The notes beneath the pieces are model-generated. The model saw nothing but the letters and a program-made list of their open reading frames with translations, had not been told where the DNA came from and made no database searches. Both the position numbers and the translations under genes were made by a program. From Kribbella catacumbae DSM 19601 (lineage in GTDB: Bacteria; Actinomycetota; Actinomycetes; Propionibacteriales; Kribbellaceae): a stretch of 64,000 bases of DNA. The DNA is taken from NCBI RefSeq assembly GCF_000372465.1, contig NZ_AQUZ01000039.1:1-64000 (forward strand), read 5' to 3'. Of the stretch, positions 19,601-28,388 are shown piece after piece. Numbering within the stretch: the first letter of the stretch is position 1; each line of letters opens with the position of its first letter.

Positions 19601-22600
19601 GACATTCCGGGCTGTGCATGTTCGACCGTCCGCTCGAGGTTGCCGAACGCGTCATAGCTCAACACGATGTGCTGGGCACCATCGTCGACGCTGCGAACCT
19701 CCCGACCTCTGGTATCGAAGTAGCGCCAGGTGTTCCGCCAATCTGTGGCGTTCACCTTGACCGACTCGCGCCGAACCTCACCGAACGCGTTGTGCGCGTA
19801 GGTCGTGATGGCATGCGCGCTCTCGACCGTCACGGCTGCCGGACTATTCTTCCTGATCGAGGAATCGCCATGGTAATAGTTCGCCAGCGGCTGCTTGACC
19901 TCGAACTTCCGTCCGGCGTTGTCGTAGCGGGTGACGATGGGCCGAGGCAGCAAAGTAGCCTGCGGCTCGTTGGCGATCTGGGTCGCGATCTCGGCCGACG
20001 TCCAATGGCTGCCGTTGGCCGGCGCACCCTTGACCTTCATGCCGTACCGGGTCACCTCGCCCTGCTCGTCGAACGAGTTGTAAGCAAGGGCTGTGAGGTG
20101 GTTCAAGGCATCCACATCATGCTTGACCCGGCCGAGCAGGTCGTAGGTCTTGTACTCGAACTGGTTCGTCACCAAGCTGGTACGGGTCTGCGTCCGCACC
20201 ATCTGGCCGAACACGTCGTACGTGAACGTGACCGTCCGTCGGAAGCGGCCGGTGGCGTTCTCCTTGTATACGCGGCCAACCTGCGCAGGATCTGCGCCTT
20301 CGGCGTTGGGGTCGGCGAAGTAGCCCGGCAGTTCCGTGCTTGTCGGCCGCCCCAGGGTGTCGTGGTCGAAGTCGGTTGTGCGGGCGTCGGCGGTGTTGAA
20401 CCGCTCCACGGTCTTGAACAGGTTCCCCAGCGCATTGTGGTATGTGCGGTCCTCCAACGTTGTTGGCTGGAGGGTGGGCACGGTCTGACCGTCCAGTTGG
20501 ACAAACACGTCGACCTGTGGCGTGACCTTGCGGAACACTCGGCCCTGGCGGTCGTAGTGGTAGGTACAGATGGCGCCGTTCTTGTCCTTGTGGGTGGTTC
20601 GGTCACCGAGGCCGCTATAGGTGTTGGTCTCGGTGAAGCCCTTGGCATCGGTGGTGGTCAAGATGCGGTCCACGCGGTCATAGGAGTAGCGCTCACCGCG
20701 GGTAACGCCGTCACCGACGTGCCGGTCGCCACGAAGCTGGGTGAGCGCGGCCTCGGTGCGGGGGGTGGCTGCGGCCACTACGACGTCGAAGGACCGCCTC
20801 TCGGTCACCCGGCCCTTTACGTCGTACACGGTTTCGCTGAGCGCGCCATCGGCCGCAACCGTGAACCGCTGTCGACCGACGGCATCGTGGACGAAGGCGG
20901 TGGTCCGGTCATGGGGACTTACGTTCGCGGCGACGGCGGAGTCGATGGTGGCTTTGGTGTAGTTGGCGAGGCCGACCTCTTTCGCGTACGCGGTGGTGCG
21001 CGTGGCCCGGCCGATGGCGTCGTACTCGGTCTTGCTCACCTGGTGCTTGCCTAGGGCGCCAGGGGTGAGGACGCGCACGGAGTAGACCTGCCGTCCGGCA
21101 ATGTCATACACCGAGACCTGACGGCGGTCCTCCGCATTGGGGGCGATCGCGGTGGCAATGGTCGCGGGCCGGTAGTCGGCCAGCACACCGACCGGCGTCG
21201 CGTACTGCATGCTTTGGGCAGGCCGGCCGAGCGCGTCATACGCCTGCTCGCTCACCACGTGCTGGGTCGCCTTGCCCTGATTATCGCTGGCCGCGACGCG
21301 CAGCGTGAATCGCAGCCTGCCTTGCGTGTCATAGGCGAACCGGGTCACCCGATTGCCGGGATTCGTGCGGTCCACCGCGGCACTGATCGCGTTCTGGTTG
21401 TAGTCCGAGAGCGTCGGCTTGACCGCGTAGCGCACGGCGGCCACCAGAGAACCCATCGGGTCATACACGTTCTCGCTGACCGCACCCAGAGCATCAACGG
21501 TGAACCGCAACCGGTTGTTCGCGTGAAAGGCAAACCTGGTGCGCTGGATCAGCGTCAGCGTCTCCTCACCGCCGTACCCGAGGGCTGTCAGCTCGGCATT
21601 GACCTCGGCCACGGAGAGGCCGGGCGAAGCAGTGGTGTCGAGCGCGGTGATGCTGGCCTCAGGCAGGAACTGGTCATAGCGGCGCGTCTCAGTGATGTTG
21701 CCGTTGGCATCGAAACGGTTCTCGCCTACCACCCATTTGTCGCCCTGGGCCGCGGTGAGCGTGAACCGCAACCGGCCGTCCCTGTTGTACACGAGGATGC
21801 TGCGCTGGTCGTTCGCGTCGACAGCCGGTGCTACCGGGCCGACGACGTCCCCGAGACCGGCCAAGACCGCCGCGCTCAGCCGGTTCAGATAGCGACGAGT
21901 CTTGATCAGTCGCCCATTGAGGTCATAGGTGCTCTCGCTGACCTCGCCCTCAGCGTTGATCATGTGGGTGGCCTGGCCCGCGGCGTCGTACACCGTCCAT
22001 GCACTCTCGCCAGCAGCATCGATGACGCGACTGAGCCGGCCCGCGGCGTCATAGCGGTAGTGGGTAGTCAGGTCCCGGGTGCCGGGCGCACCCTTACCCA
22101 GCACCGCGCTGGGTGCATCGATCTGTTTGGTCTTGCGTCCCAGGTTGTCGAACTCATAGGTCGTGACCTGCTGCGCCGGACTATCCACCGTGCCGTGCTG
22201 GATCGTGACGGCGTTGCCAAGCCCGTCATAGCTGTACTTGGTCGACAGCTTCAACCCGCTCGGGTCGACCACGACCTGCAACAACCGGCCGTTGCGGTCA
22301 TAGTCGTAGCTGGTCACCAACTCGGCGCTGGTGCCCTTGCCCTCGGTCACCGTTGCGTTCTGCCCGAAGGCGTTGAATTGGTAGGCGGTCGTCACGTTAT
22401 TGTCGGACTCCACCCGCCGCTCCCGGACCCGATCCACGTCGTCGTAGAACAGCCGCACCAACATTCCGCGGCCGTCCTTGGTGGTTTCCAGCCGGCCGCT
22501 GGCGTCATATGTGTTCTCGCGGATCGTCGCATTGGTCGCGTCGATGACCGTGAGCAGCTGCCCGTCCTTGTTGTACTGGTACCTCGTCGTACCGCTCAGA

Positions 22601-25600
22601 GCATCGGTGACCTCGGCGATCTCACCATGGCGGGTCTTGCGTGTCGTGACCCGCGCATTCTCCGCCGAGGTCACGGTCGCCGTGCGCACCGCGTCGTTGT
22701 AGTCGAACCGTGTCACCTGCTGCGACGGGTCCACCTGCAAAGAGACCCGACCGAGTACGTCGTACTCCGACCGCGTCGTACGGCCCAGCGGATCGGTCAC
22801 CTCGATAGCACGGCCACCGTTCTCAACGGCCGATGTGGTGACCTTGCCAGCGCCGTCGACCGACCGGACCGGCCGACCTTGACCGTCGTACGACGTGCGC
22901 TGGTTGAGACCGATACCGCCGACATCGGCAGTCTTCGACAACAACCCACCGCGCAGGTCGTAGTCGAACCGCGTCGTGACCGACCTCGTCCCCCCGAGTC
23001 CCGTGCTGATCGTGCGGGTCTCAGTCTCCACCTGCCCGAACTGGTTGTAGGTGCGGTTGGTGATGAACCCCTCAGCGTCGGTCTGCTTGGTCAGCAGCCC
23101 GCGCCGGTCGTACTCGAACGTTGTGAGTTGATCCTTGGCGGTGTCGACGGCCGGCAGCTTGCCAGCCAGCTGAGTAGCCGGGCCACCCGTCAGACCCGTC
23201 ATATTCGGCGGAGTCATCCGAGTGGCGTAGCCGCGCACAGAGGCGACCTGCCCATTGGCGTCGTACCTGGTCTCGACGACCTCGCGCTCGGCGTTGATCG
23301 TGTGCGTCAGCCGATTCTCGCTGTCGTAGAACAACAGCGTCACCTTGTTGCTCGGATTCACTGCCTTCGCACGGCGTCCCAGATTGTCGTACTCGTACCG
23401 CGCACCGCGGCTCGCGATCGCCGCATCGATCACCGGCTGGGTCGGATCGGCGGGCAGGGTCGCCTCACCCTCACCACCCAAGGTCCCGTTGGCCTCGCCG
23501 AATGCGGTGAGCCGGGTCCGCCTCGCACGCGGCTCGTCCGAGCCGACACCACGCACCTGACGCACCAGCCGACCGGCGTTGTCGTACTCGCTGCTCGTCA
23601 CCGTCCCGTCGGCATCAACGAGCCGCCTCACCCGGCAGAAGTCGTCGTATTCGACGGTGCCGGTCAGCTTCGCCGTACCGGCCTTCACTTTCAGCGTCGC
23701 CAAGGTGTCAGTCGGCGTTACAGCGACAGGGTTCCGATAGCGGATCTTCTGCGCGGTGTTGGCCTCAGCGTCGTACACCGACTCGATCAAGAAGCCAAGC
23801 TCGTCTACCGAACCGCCGACTCGGCCCTGACCGTCGTAGTACAAGTAGCTGCGCAGCGGGGCGGTCTCCTTCGGTCTCCAGGCGGCCAGCACATCCTCGA
23901 CCGGCTCCGACGCAACCGACGCAACCGCTCGCTGCTGCCCCGCCCTCTCCACCTCGATCTCGACGGTACGGTCCGTGGACTTTCCACCCGGATCGGTGGC
24001 CCGCACCGCTAACCGGTGATGTCCGACGGCCAACGTCGTGCCCGTCACGACTCCGGTCGCCGAATTCACCGACAGTCCCTCCGGCAGACCGCTCACCGCG
24101 CTATAGGTAACCGACCGGCCTCCCGCAGCCACAGCCTTGGGCGGGGTGAGATTGGCAGGGGACCCGGCCGCCATCACGGTGGGCGCCATCTGCGCCCAGG
24201 CCGGCGCGCTGTTGCCGGCTGCGTCCAAACCGAACGACAGAACTACTCCTGCGCCCGTGGAGTCTTGCGCCTGTAGCACGACCGACACGAAACCTGGCGA
24301 CGTCGGCGTACCGCTCAGCACGCGGGTATTGGTGTTGAAGGCCAGCCACCCGGGTTTCGACACCACGCTGTACACCACAGGATGACCGTCCGGGTCCTCC
24401 GCGGCAGGCACCGTCATGCTGAACGGTTGACCGGCTACAAGCTCCTGCTTCGGAACCGCCGCCCAGCGCAGCTTGGAGCCTGTCACCCTGAGTGTGAAGC
24501 TCCGTTCGGCGAACAGGCCTTGCTGGTCGGCGACTCTGGCCGTCAACGTGTACACCCCGCGGGCCGTCGGCGTCCCGCTCAGCCGTCTCAGGGCGGCGCT
24601 GAACGTCAACCCGGCCGGAGCCGGTGAGAGGAGCGAGTACGTCAGCTGCGCCGCTGTCGACTCGATGTCCGCCGCCGCCGGCATGGTCAGGCTGTAGCCG
24701 CCAGTGCTGACCTCCACCGTGCTGTCGGTCAGCGTGGTCCAGGACGGCGGCGTGTTGACTACGGTGATGGTGATCGTTGCGTTGGCCGTCTTGGTGCGCT
24801 GGTCGTCGGCCTTCACCGTCACGCTGTACGACGTGATTGTGGTCGGCGGGGTGCCCTTCAGGACTGCGGCGCCAGTGCTGGTATCGAGCGTCAGCCAGCT
24901 CGGCGGTGTACCGACCAGGCTGTAGACCAGATCGTCACCGTCCGAATCGAACGCAGGCAGGGGATACACGAAATGCCGGCCGCCGATCGCGGTCTGGTTC
25001 GTCACCCCGACCCACGCCGGCGCAGCGACATTGGCAGCGATCGGGCTGCGTTTGCGGTATCGGATCGTCTCAGACAGACGGCCGGCCGCGTCGAACTTGT
25101 ACTCGGTCAGGAAGCCCAGCGGGTCGACGACACCGACCTGGCGGTCGTCACGATCGTAGAAGAATCGTGACACGCGGCCACCAGTCTGCTGCTGAGTAAC
25201 CAGCGACCTGCCGTCATAGCCGGTGGTCGAGGCGGTACCGACCGCGTCGGTCACCGACGTCCGGCGGTTCGATGAATCGTAGTCATAGCGGGTGACCCGG
25301 TCATTGACAGCATCAACCACAACGTCGACGCCACTGGCGCCGACGGTCAGGGAGTTCTTGGTGACTGTGTTGGTGCTCGCGTCGTACCAACTGTTGGTGT
25401 TCGCAACGAGGTTGCGGTAACGCGTCTCCACCTTGACCTGGCTGTTGGCGTCGTACTCCAGACCGGTGACCGCACCGGTCGTATCAACCGTGAACCGGAT
25501 CCGGTCAGCAGCGTCGTAGAAAATGAACCGCCGCCCGCCCTGCGGATCCTCGGACATCCGCAACCGCCCAGCGGCGTCGTACACGGTCTTGGCCGCACGA

Positions 25601-27555
25601 CTCGCGCCATCGCCGCCCTGCGTCACCCCGACCGGCCGGCCACGGTCATCAAACTGGCGGGTCTCCACCAGGCCCGCCGCGGTGGATACCTGAACCTTGC
25701 TGTTGGCATCGTCATACACCGTGGTGCCGGGTCCACCTGCGTTGGCAGACTGGGTCACTCTCCCCAGGCCGTCACGCTCCACGCTGGACACGGTCGTCGG
25801 GCGAGCGCGCCCAGCACCGCGTCCCACGAGTGTCTTCAGTAGGTCGCCGTGGGCGTCGTAGATGTACTCGGTGACCTCGGCGGCGGCATCGAGTACACCG
25901 ATGCCTGCGGTGGTTGTTTTGGCGAAGGCCGTCTGCTTGCTGAGGTTGCCGCGCAGGTCGTAGGCGAGCTCGGTCAGCTCGATCTGCGTCTTGTCCTGCG
26001 CGCCGGCCCAGGTCACCAACTCCAGCTCGGTCAGCCCTTGCTGCGGAGTCAGGCCTCCGACGCCAAATCGACCTCCGGTGTACAGCACCGTCTGCGTGAG
26101 CAAGCCCTTCGCGCCACCGGACGTCCCGTATCGGTTCTCGGCAACCGCGCCTTCGGCACTCACCGTGAATCGCAGACGCGCCTCAGTGTCATAGGCGAAC
26201 CGCGTCGTCACCGGATTGCCGGCAGACTGCTGACCCGGCCCATCCGGATCAGGGAGCCCAAACCGGGTCTCAGTGACCACCTGGTTGCGCGGGTCGAAGG
26301 TACGTACCACGGTATTGCCGCGAGTGTCCCGCTCCAGTCGACGGTTGCCCGCACCGTCATACTCGTAGTCCATCGTATTGCCAAGCCCATCGACAATCTG
26401 CTTCACATTGCCGTTGGTTTCATAGCTGAACCGCGTCGACAACCGCGCGGCACCAGCGGTCGGCGGAGGCGACAGGATCTCAATCAGCCGTTGTGCACTG
26501 TCGCTGACATAAGTCCACACCTTCGGTGCGCCACCGACATCAACACTGACATGCGTACGAGTGACCGACAGCGACCCATCCCCATCGCCCTGCGGGTCGG
26601 TTTGCACCTCGTAGCTGAAGGTTTGTGTGCCGCTGGCGTCAGTGACCGTCTTGACCTGGTTGTTCTGGTAGCCGAAGGTCGCCCTGGAGCCATCGCTATG
26701 CGACACACTCGCGATCCGCGAACTCGACCCGTCATAGGTGTAGTCGGTGATGTAGAACTTGTTGTCTGACGTATCCGTTGGCGTCAGCTCGGTTCGCACC
26801 GACAACAACCGGCCAGTGTCCGCGTCGTAGGCATAGTCGACCTGCTTAACCGGCAACCCAGGCACGCTGGTTGCCCGACCCGAAGCATCCACCGTCAAAG
26901 CAACAGTCTCGACCCGCTTGAGCCGCGTCAGATTCGGGCTCCCAGGCACAGTTTCATACGCCAGCACCAACTTCTGGCCACTCAACAAATCAGTCACGCC
27001 TGCCAACCGGCCGGAGTCGTACTGAAAGGTGATGCTATTGCCGCTGATGTCCTGCTGACTTGCCAGCTTGCCCGTCGAGGCCGAGTACCTCTCCACCAGC
27101 CGACTCGACCCATCAGTCCAGACCCACTGCTGCGGGCCCGGCTCATGAACAAGACCGTCGTGCGCCCCACCACCCTCAGTGCTCGAGTAGCGCGAACCAT
27201 CCCAGCCATACACCGTCTGATGACCATCGCCATCAGTCCGAGTCACCGAACTACCAGCCCCACCAACGGTCCCCTGTAGGAGAACAGTGCGCTCACCGTC
27301 CCAGCGCCACCCATCCCCATCACCATCATTGGCCGTGCCCAGGGAGTTGTGCGTCCGCAAGTGCGACAGACCCACGCCACGACCCGAAAGATGCTCGTCG
27401 CCGACCCGAAGCACCAGGTTGCCCGTCGCTACATTCACATAGCACCGGCCAGCCGCCTGCCCCAGCGAACTCTGACCCAACACAGCCGCAGCACCGAGAA
27501 TATTCGGGCTCGCGTTGAACAAACCGAGTCCGCTACCAGCGACGATCGCAACCAT
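13600..27555 (-). CDS. Giant YD-repeat (RHS) protein with Ig-like, LysM and toxin-like tip (rhs1)
   Basis: A 4651-aa polymorphic-toxin-like protein. I place the start at 27555, where both paralogues share the sequence from the WSWSC codons onward and GGAG lies upstream. Residues about 30-830 and 1240-3760 are YD repeats of the G-R-x(5)-D-x-x-G-x-x-x-x-Y type. Residues about 845-1208 are a block of four He_PIG/cadherin-like Ig repeats (GGRSVTYSAVSGLPEGLSV). A LysM motif follows at about 3765-3815 (YVVKDGDTLTTIAQLVFGD). Next come a Gly/Ala-rich hydrophobic region (about 3857-3930) and a unique tip after 'SGWLFNDRSRDWKNILGQAL' (about 4037). The usual RHS core motif D-P-x-x-G ... RYYDP is absent. 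RHS shells normally enclose a C-terminal toxin. No immunity-like gene follows: downstream is transposon debris, and the last codons overlap it. The tip DNA is visibly AT-richer than the rest. Confidence 0.9.
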   Translation of the reverse strand: MVAIVAGSGLGLFNASPNILGAAAVLGQSSLGQAAGRCYVNVATGNLVLRVGDEHLSGRGVGLSHLRTHNSLGTANDGDGDGWRWDGERTVLLQGTVGGAGSSVTRTDGDGHQTVYGWDGSRYSSTEGGGAHDGLVHEPGPQQWVWTDGSSRLVERYSASTGKLASQQDISGNSITFQYDSGRLAGVTDLLSGQKLVLAYETVPGSPNLTRLKRVETVALTVDASGRATSVPGLPVKQVDYAYDADTGRLLSVRTELTPTDTSDNKFYITDYTYDGSSSRIASVSHSDGSRATFGYQNNQVKTVTDASGTQTFSYEVQTDPQGDGDGSLSVTRTHVSVDVGGAPKVWTYVSDSAQRLIEILSPPPTAGAARLSTRFSYETNGNVKQIVDGLGNTMDYEYDGAGNRRLERDTRGNTVVRTFDPRNQVVTETRFGLPDPDGPGQQSAGNPVTTRFAYDTEARLRFTVSAEGAVAENRYGTSGGAKGLLTQTVLYTGGRFGVGGLTPQQGLTELELVTWAGAQDKTQIELTELAYDLRGNLSKQTAFAKTTTAGIGVLDAAAEVTEYIYDAHGDLLKTLVGRGAGRARPTTVSSVERDGLGRVTQSANAGGPGTTVYDDANSKVQVSTAAGLVETRQFDDRGRPVGVTQGGDGASRAAKTVYDAAGRLRMSEDPQGGRRFIFYDAADRIRFTVDTTGAVTGLEYDANSQVKVETRYRNLVANTNSWYDASTNTVTKNSLTVGASGVDVVVDAVNDRVTRYDYDSSNRRTSVTDAVGTASTTGYDGRSLVTQQQTGGRVSRFFYDRDDRQVGVVDPLGFLTEYKFDAAGRLSETIRYRKRSPIAANVAAPAWVGVTNQTAIGGRHFVYPLPAFDSDGDDLVYSLVGTPPSWLTLDTSTGAAVLKGTPPTTITSYSVTVKADDQRTKTANATITITVVNTPPSWTTLTDSTVEVSTGGYSLTMPAAADIESTAAQLTYSLLSPAPAGLTFSAALRRLSGTPTARGVYTLTARVADQQGLFAERSFTLRVTGSKLRWAAVPKQELVAGQPFSMTVPAAEDPDGHPVVYSVVSKPGWLAFNTNTRVLSGTPTSPGFVSVVLQAQDSTGAGVVLSFGLDAAGNSAPAWAQMAPTVMAAGSPANLTPPKAVAAGGRSVTYSAVSGLPEGLSVNSATGVVTGTTLAVGHHRLAVRATDPGGKSTDRTVEIEVERAGQQRAVASVASEPVEDVLAAWRPKETAPLRSYLYYDGQGRVGGSVDELGFLIESVYDAEANTAQKIRYRNPVAVTPTDTLATLKVKAGTAKLTGTVEYDDFCRVRRLVDADGTVTSSEYDNAGRLVRQVRGVGSDEPRARRTRLTAFGEANGTLGGEGEATLPADPTQPVIDAAIASRGARYEYDNLGRRAKAVNPSNKVTLLFYDSENRLTHTINAEREVVETRYDANGQVASVRGYATRMTPPNMTGLTGGPATQLAGKLPAVDTAKDQLTTFEYDRRGLLTKQTDAEGFITNRTYNQFGQVETETRTISTGLGGTRSVTTRFDYDLRGGLLSKTADVGGIGLNQRTSYDGQGRPVRSVDGAGKVTTSAVENGGRAIEVTDPLGRTTRSEYDVLGRVSLQVDPSQQVTRFDYNDAVRTATVTSAENARVTTRKTRHGEIAEVTDALSGTTRYQYNKDGQLLTVIDATNATIRENTYDASGRLETTKDGRGMLVRLFYDDVDRVRERRVESDNNVTTAYQFNAFGQNATVTEGKGTSAELVTSYDYDRNGRLLQVVVDPSGLKLSTKYSYDGLGNAVTIQHGTVDSPAQQVTTYEFDNLGRKTKQIDAPSAVLGKGAPGTRDLTTHYRYDAAGRLSRVIDAAGESAWTVYDAAGQATHMINAEGEVSESTYDLNGRLIKTRRYLNRLSAAVLAGLGDVVGPVAPAVDANDQRSILVYNRDGRLRFTLTAAQGDKWVVGENRFDANGNITETRRYDQFLPEASITALDTTASPGLSVAEVNAELTALGYGGEETLTLIQRTRFAFHANNRLRFTVDALGAVSENVYDPMGSLVAAVRYAVKPTLSDYNQNAISAAVDRTNPGNRVTRFAYDTQGRLRFTLRVAASDNQGKATQHVVSEQAYDALGRPAQSMQYATPVGVLADYRPATIATAIAPNAEDRRQVSVYDIAGRQVYSVRVLTPGALGKHQVSKTEYDAIGRATRTTAYAKEVGLANYTKATIDSAVAANVSPHDRTTAFVHDAVGRQRFTVAADGALSETVYDVKGRVTERRSFDVVVAAATPRTEAALTQLRGDRHVGDGVTRGERYSYDRVDRILTTTDAKGFTETNTYSGLGDRTTHKDKNGAICTYHYDRQGRVFRKVTPQVDVFVQLDGQTVPTLQPTTLEDRTYHNALGNLFKTVERFNTADARTTDFDHDTLGRPTSTELPGYFADPNAEGADPAQVGRVYKENATGRFRRTVTFTYDVFGQMVRTQTRTSLVTNQFEYKTYDLLGRVKHDVDALNHLTALAYNSFDEQGEVTRYGMKVKGAPANGSHWTSAEIATQIANEPQATLLPRPIVTRYDNAGRKFEVKQPLANYYHGDSSIRKNSPAAVTVESAHAITTYAHNAFGEVRRESVKVNATDWRNTWRYFDTRGREVRSVDDGAQHIVLSYDAFGNLERTVEHAQPGMSGSDSNLNPPGVGNSDDDRITAFAYDVLNRRQKVRRLGARYTHWNGSAYVDVANGRDVSTDLQTFGYDGAGHVLTQTDALGGVTSFAYNALGQLTQTTEPTRKTAQAGQVDPFVVQGPIVPFVTSTPTVSLTLDAFGNVTRQTRVVGSGPISAAGGTLVVQHEYDAAGNQFRTVDARGNETLRRHDHAGRIDRETVPTSVTFPGTGEHAHPIERRYEYDAAGRQIATLDAFKDVDFFEDRGMKQSGVRSMFNAFGEVFEERRVWGPATVPWVQFLSQAKLASYKYDNAGNLERRQASDGVTVLFYNLAGQVTRQEQRGKSGNLGPATRITETGYDPLGKARIQRLPVFTSHTGSARIVTTPIVEQDYDRWGNVGFRSEGRSVRNDTGALLGNAAVSRYRCNAENQVATEVLPVVTAVRANGSEYQAIPRHELRHDLLGRVVQEIDLSDVHGTPTDEATVLRRRSREYNPAGQLVAETDGTGVTTQYVYDGHGNRLGERDALGTVLVDTFDKNGNVLTHSVLRRPSLTAPPVVHLINQYEYDQANRRFKSGDKVEDLKPLYLSFTEFDERSFAREQRRPSASSTQCDYDVHGNKVRDIDSGGEHQIWTHSAAEYTFGQLATSTEGGRLTTYLYNDFGQLESETHPLGSKSYAYHENGLVRHVREVLTRGIKGSAGEADYWQNDDRSFYDYTERGQLAREEFRRAGEYEIRWPEGDEGSIETVPIEETTRTTYTTYDAHGRMVTVRAPQEENQKRQPLSLTFWYDELGNRRRIEGFVKSDQSDKSDKWYTYDAEGRMAIVDGRLENGEVKQGLGTVVTYDQLGRRATAHSFAGGKHTEIIDGEGRPQVDWHWLEFSLERYGYDRLNHLSSTHRNPIRRDITAGQAVEPRPADSGPERLVETRVYDRRGGLLQVDAFAPDTGAAKTTTTSTYRPDGQLEFQRTVDHVNPGRSSEVDPKYNNNIQPAERLKSYTYKQVGAGTDATPAYTNTYTYFYSSEFSGSKVDAIFVSTTLPLMGAGKTENTYDPSGRLLNQTVGLGLHQFRSSTFAYDIDDLVLSKSELTRTDSFPPQSSGLQDVYYARGRHVAVIGSGSLAKTTQYSNGFTPISAAYPGSSPDSYVVKDGDTLTTIAQLVFGDTALWYLIAEANSLAFGPADELPITERGKTYRIPNVVANFHNHATTFLPYSLADVIGDQTPQPSFAPPPPPPPKGWLTVVLGTAAIIAVVVIVTYATAGLATAALGAFSSGFAAGAVGVGISAGIAAAVGNAAGQWVGMEFGLQDKFSYRSLIAAGVGGLVGGMMIGHMTIDPITKLPRGTDLSSRLMQTYTKWITSNVVDRLTGMPMPSTNPAIGLGLALAGTALGHHTDAALGRPQGTYAPAIAEATNLVGSAVNPHSGWLFNDRSRDWKNILGQALGAFTEVAVGAALKPAANKRAQLRRPALPGSFKDNVAASYGLDPSAVQFIGGSKGSADVMAGTPGGEARRIRREVLLEMSGRDTGSLIGYVGQLLGLTQIGPEEEYLLLDRYTVQIVREFLAGPYRAWENRIEGKTYWTNFFQPELNYEVATIRAPELAKLRVGLLDSKDRFIMNHSDTEIAILIGDTAWLEDLNRQAAELAIQESVRMRVESVRIQVESILFWAAGGPGGGLAWDDDEIEVSVVWDKGAQAYRRESDVGTPFARGGYGKRGILGAAGVATVRALAGAGETLIAGTLEMVNEMDPTYKDRVNRLRRQGETLVTSYDYWQYGAEKAGIDTQSVEYDAGRVAGAVVPIAGAALSLAKGGYNVARSWAAQRETARIETAAAAVSGARAGGLNSERVIDLAEVGLDSGVISPASRPYILNPPGLGQSHYVPRDIRTGEPLPLNVAEHNGILIPVPDPRAPGAHTTIGVRISSQGGYPYRQAASFGESVTWPPAQGLTIPRTPSTLSNRVPEWFYHWSNHAKQSGQYLNPISRSGSPNPLYHPDPHRHAFSFQTVNEYLSRWDTLPAEDLDRLSLINQVLTAGR

Positions 27556-28064
27556 GCAGGACCAGCTCCACTCAAGAAATTTGCGACATAGATCTACCTC
27601 CCCGGAAGACTCACAGGCAGCGCTGGGAAACCACTGGGTGAAGCGTTGCTCCGGCATTGGTTGGCTATCTAGTCGACTTCAACGCCGACGGCCGATCCGT
27701 CATCCAGTTGGCGCCTATCCCGTCCGGATCGACTCGGTGCCATGAGCAACTTGTGGCTGGCCGGTTCCCTCTTTACTGCAGCCGCTTCCGGCAACCTTCC
27801 CAGCAGTTGCCCAGCTCTCCCGAGGAGGCTCGGGTTGTTCGTTCTAGTCGACAAATCGCGTAGGCACTGACGCCTACCTCCTTGCCGACTGGTGCATCAC
27901 TCCCCGACCGAGTTGGCGAACGTGAGCTTGCCGCCTACTCCTCGGGAGCCAGGTCGCCTTGTAGTCGCGGCGAAACGGAACTACCCACGGATGGAACGTC
28001 GCAACAGGCAACTCTGGAACCGCACGTTCCGTGGGCCATCACAGGAGAGGAGGTGGAAATCATC
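27556..28064. other. Divergent intergenic region between rhs1 and the RiPP operon
   Basis: About 500 bp that must hold the promoters for rhs1 (leftward) and for the precursor operon (rightward). It contains the third copy of the shared motif (27624-27640). A short plus-strand stretch at 27667-27699 would read VDFNADGRSVI, like an FG-GAP unit, but no gene surrounds it. No other feature is evident. Confidence 0.5.
27624..27640 (-). promoter_or_regulatory. Shared upstream motif, diverged copy
   Basis: TGGGAAACCACTGGGTG matches the motif at 7539-7555 and 62122-62138 in about 14 of 17 positions and lies about 70 bases upstream of the rhs1 start. A regulatory role is inferred from position only. 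Confidence 0.35.
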
Positions 28065-28202
28065 ATGGAGAATTCTGGAGAACTGAGCTTGATGGGCGGA
28101 GTGGTCGAATACACCACGCCGGCCGAGGTACTCGCTGAAGATGCGTCCGACGCGCCCGAGTTCACACCCACGATCGCGGTCACGTTCCTCGTCGCCTGCT
28201 AG
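28065..28202 (+). CDS. RiPP precursor peptide 1
   Basis: A 45-aa peptide. The ATG follows a strong AGGAGAGGAGG site. The first 32 residues (leader, starting MENSGELSLMGG, acidic, ending DASDAPE) are nearly identical to those of the next gene. The last 13, FTPTIAVTFLVAC, are the presumed core. It holds three Thr and a single, C-terminal Cys, with Thr exactly five residues before the Cys. That spacing is the same as in the thioviridamide core, where Thr8 and Cys13 form the AviMeCys ring. The adjacent HFCD, kinase and HopA1 genes fit such a modification. The leader/core boundary is inferred from where the two copies diverge. An upstream in-frame extension is dismissed because it is not shared with copy 2. 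Confidence 0.85.
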   Translation: MENSGELSLMGGVVEYTTPAEVLAEDASDAPEFTPTIAVTFLVAC

Positions 28203-28255
28203 CCGCTGCGGCCGTCTGCTGACCGGTTCGCCGGTCAGAACGGTCGGCTGGACGG
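28203..28255 (+). other. UUCG-capped hairpin after precursor 1
   Basis: CTGACCGG TTCG CCGGTCAG at 28219-28238 forms an eight-pair stem with a UUCG tetraloop, an unusually stable RNA fold. A close copy with one mismatch follows precursor 2 near 28555-28574. Confidence 0.6.
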
Positions 28256-28297
28256 CAGGGTCCGTTCCGGCTACGAAGTCGGCCGGAACGGACCCTG
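28256..28297 (+). terminator. 16-bp perfect hairpin after precursor 1 (attenuator or mRNA stabiliser)
   Basis: CAGGGTCCGTTCCGGC (28256-28271) pairs perfectly with 28282-28297 across a 10-base loop. No T-run follows, so it may be a leaky terminator or a processing/stability element that raises precursor mRNA over the downstream enzymes. Confidence 0.7.
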
Positions 28298-28388
28298 CTC
28301 ACGAAATCCTGCGTCCAATTGGGGCCATCGCGGCCTGGGTTCGCCGGGCGTTCCGTGGGCCATCACAGGAGAGGCGGTGAGAATCATC

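Noticed and set aside
16399..24012. Very long plus-strand open frames opposite rhs1 (and likewise 45529-52059 opposite rhs2).
   Set aside because: They mirror the codon bias of the YD-repeat genes, are rich in Arg/Val/Gly without domain structure, and lack ribosome-binding sites.
27657..27863. A small plus-strand gene with a VDFNADGRSVI segment resembling an FG-GAP repeat.
   Set aside because: Only one short motif, interrupted by a stop upstream and followed by non-repeat sequence; at most a relic.
27882..28064. In-frame extension of precursor 1 to an upstream ATG, giving a 106-aa peptide.
   Set aside because: The second precursor copy has no matching extension, and a strong ribosome-binding site directly precedes the ATG at 28065.
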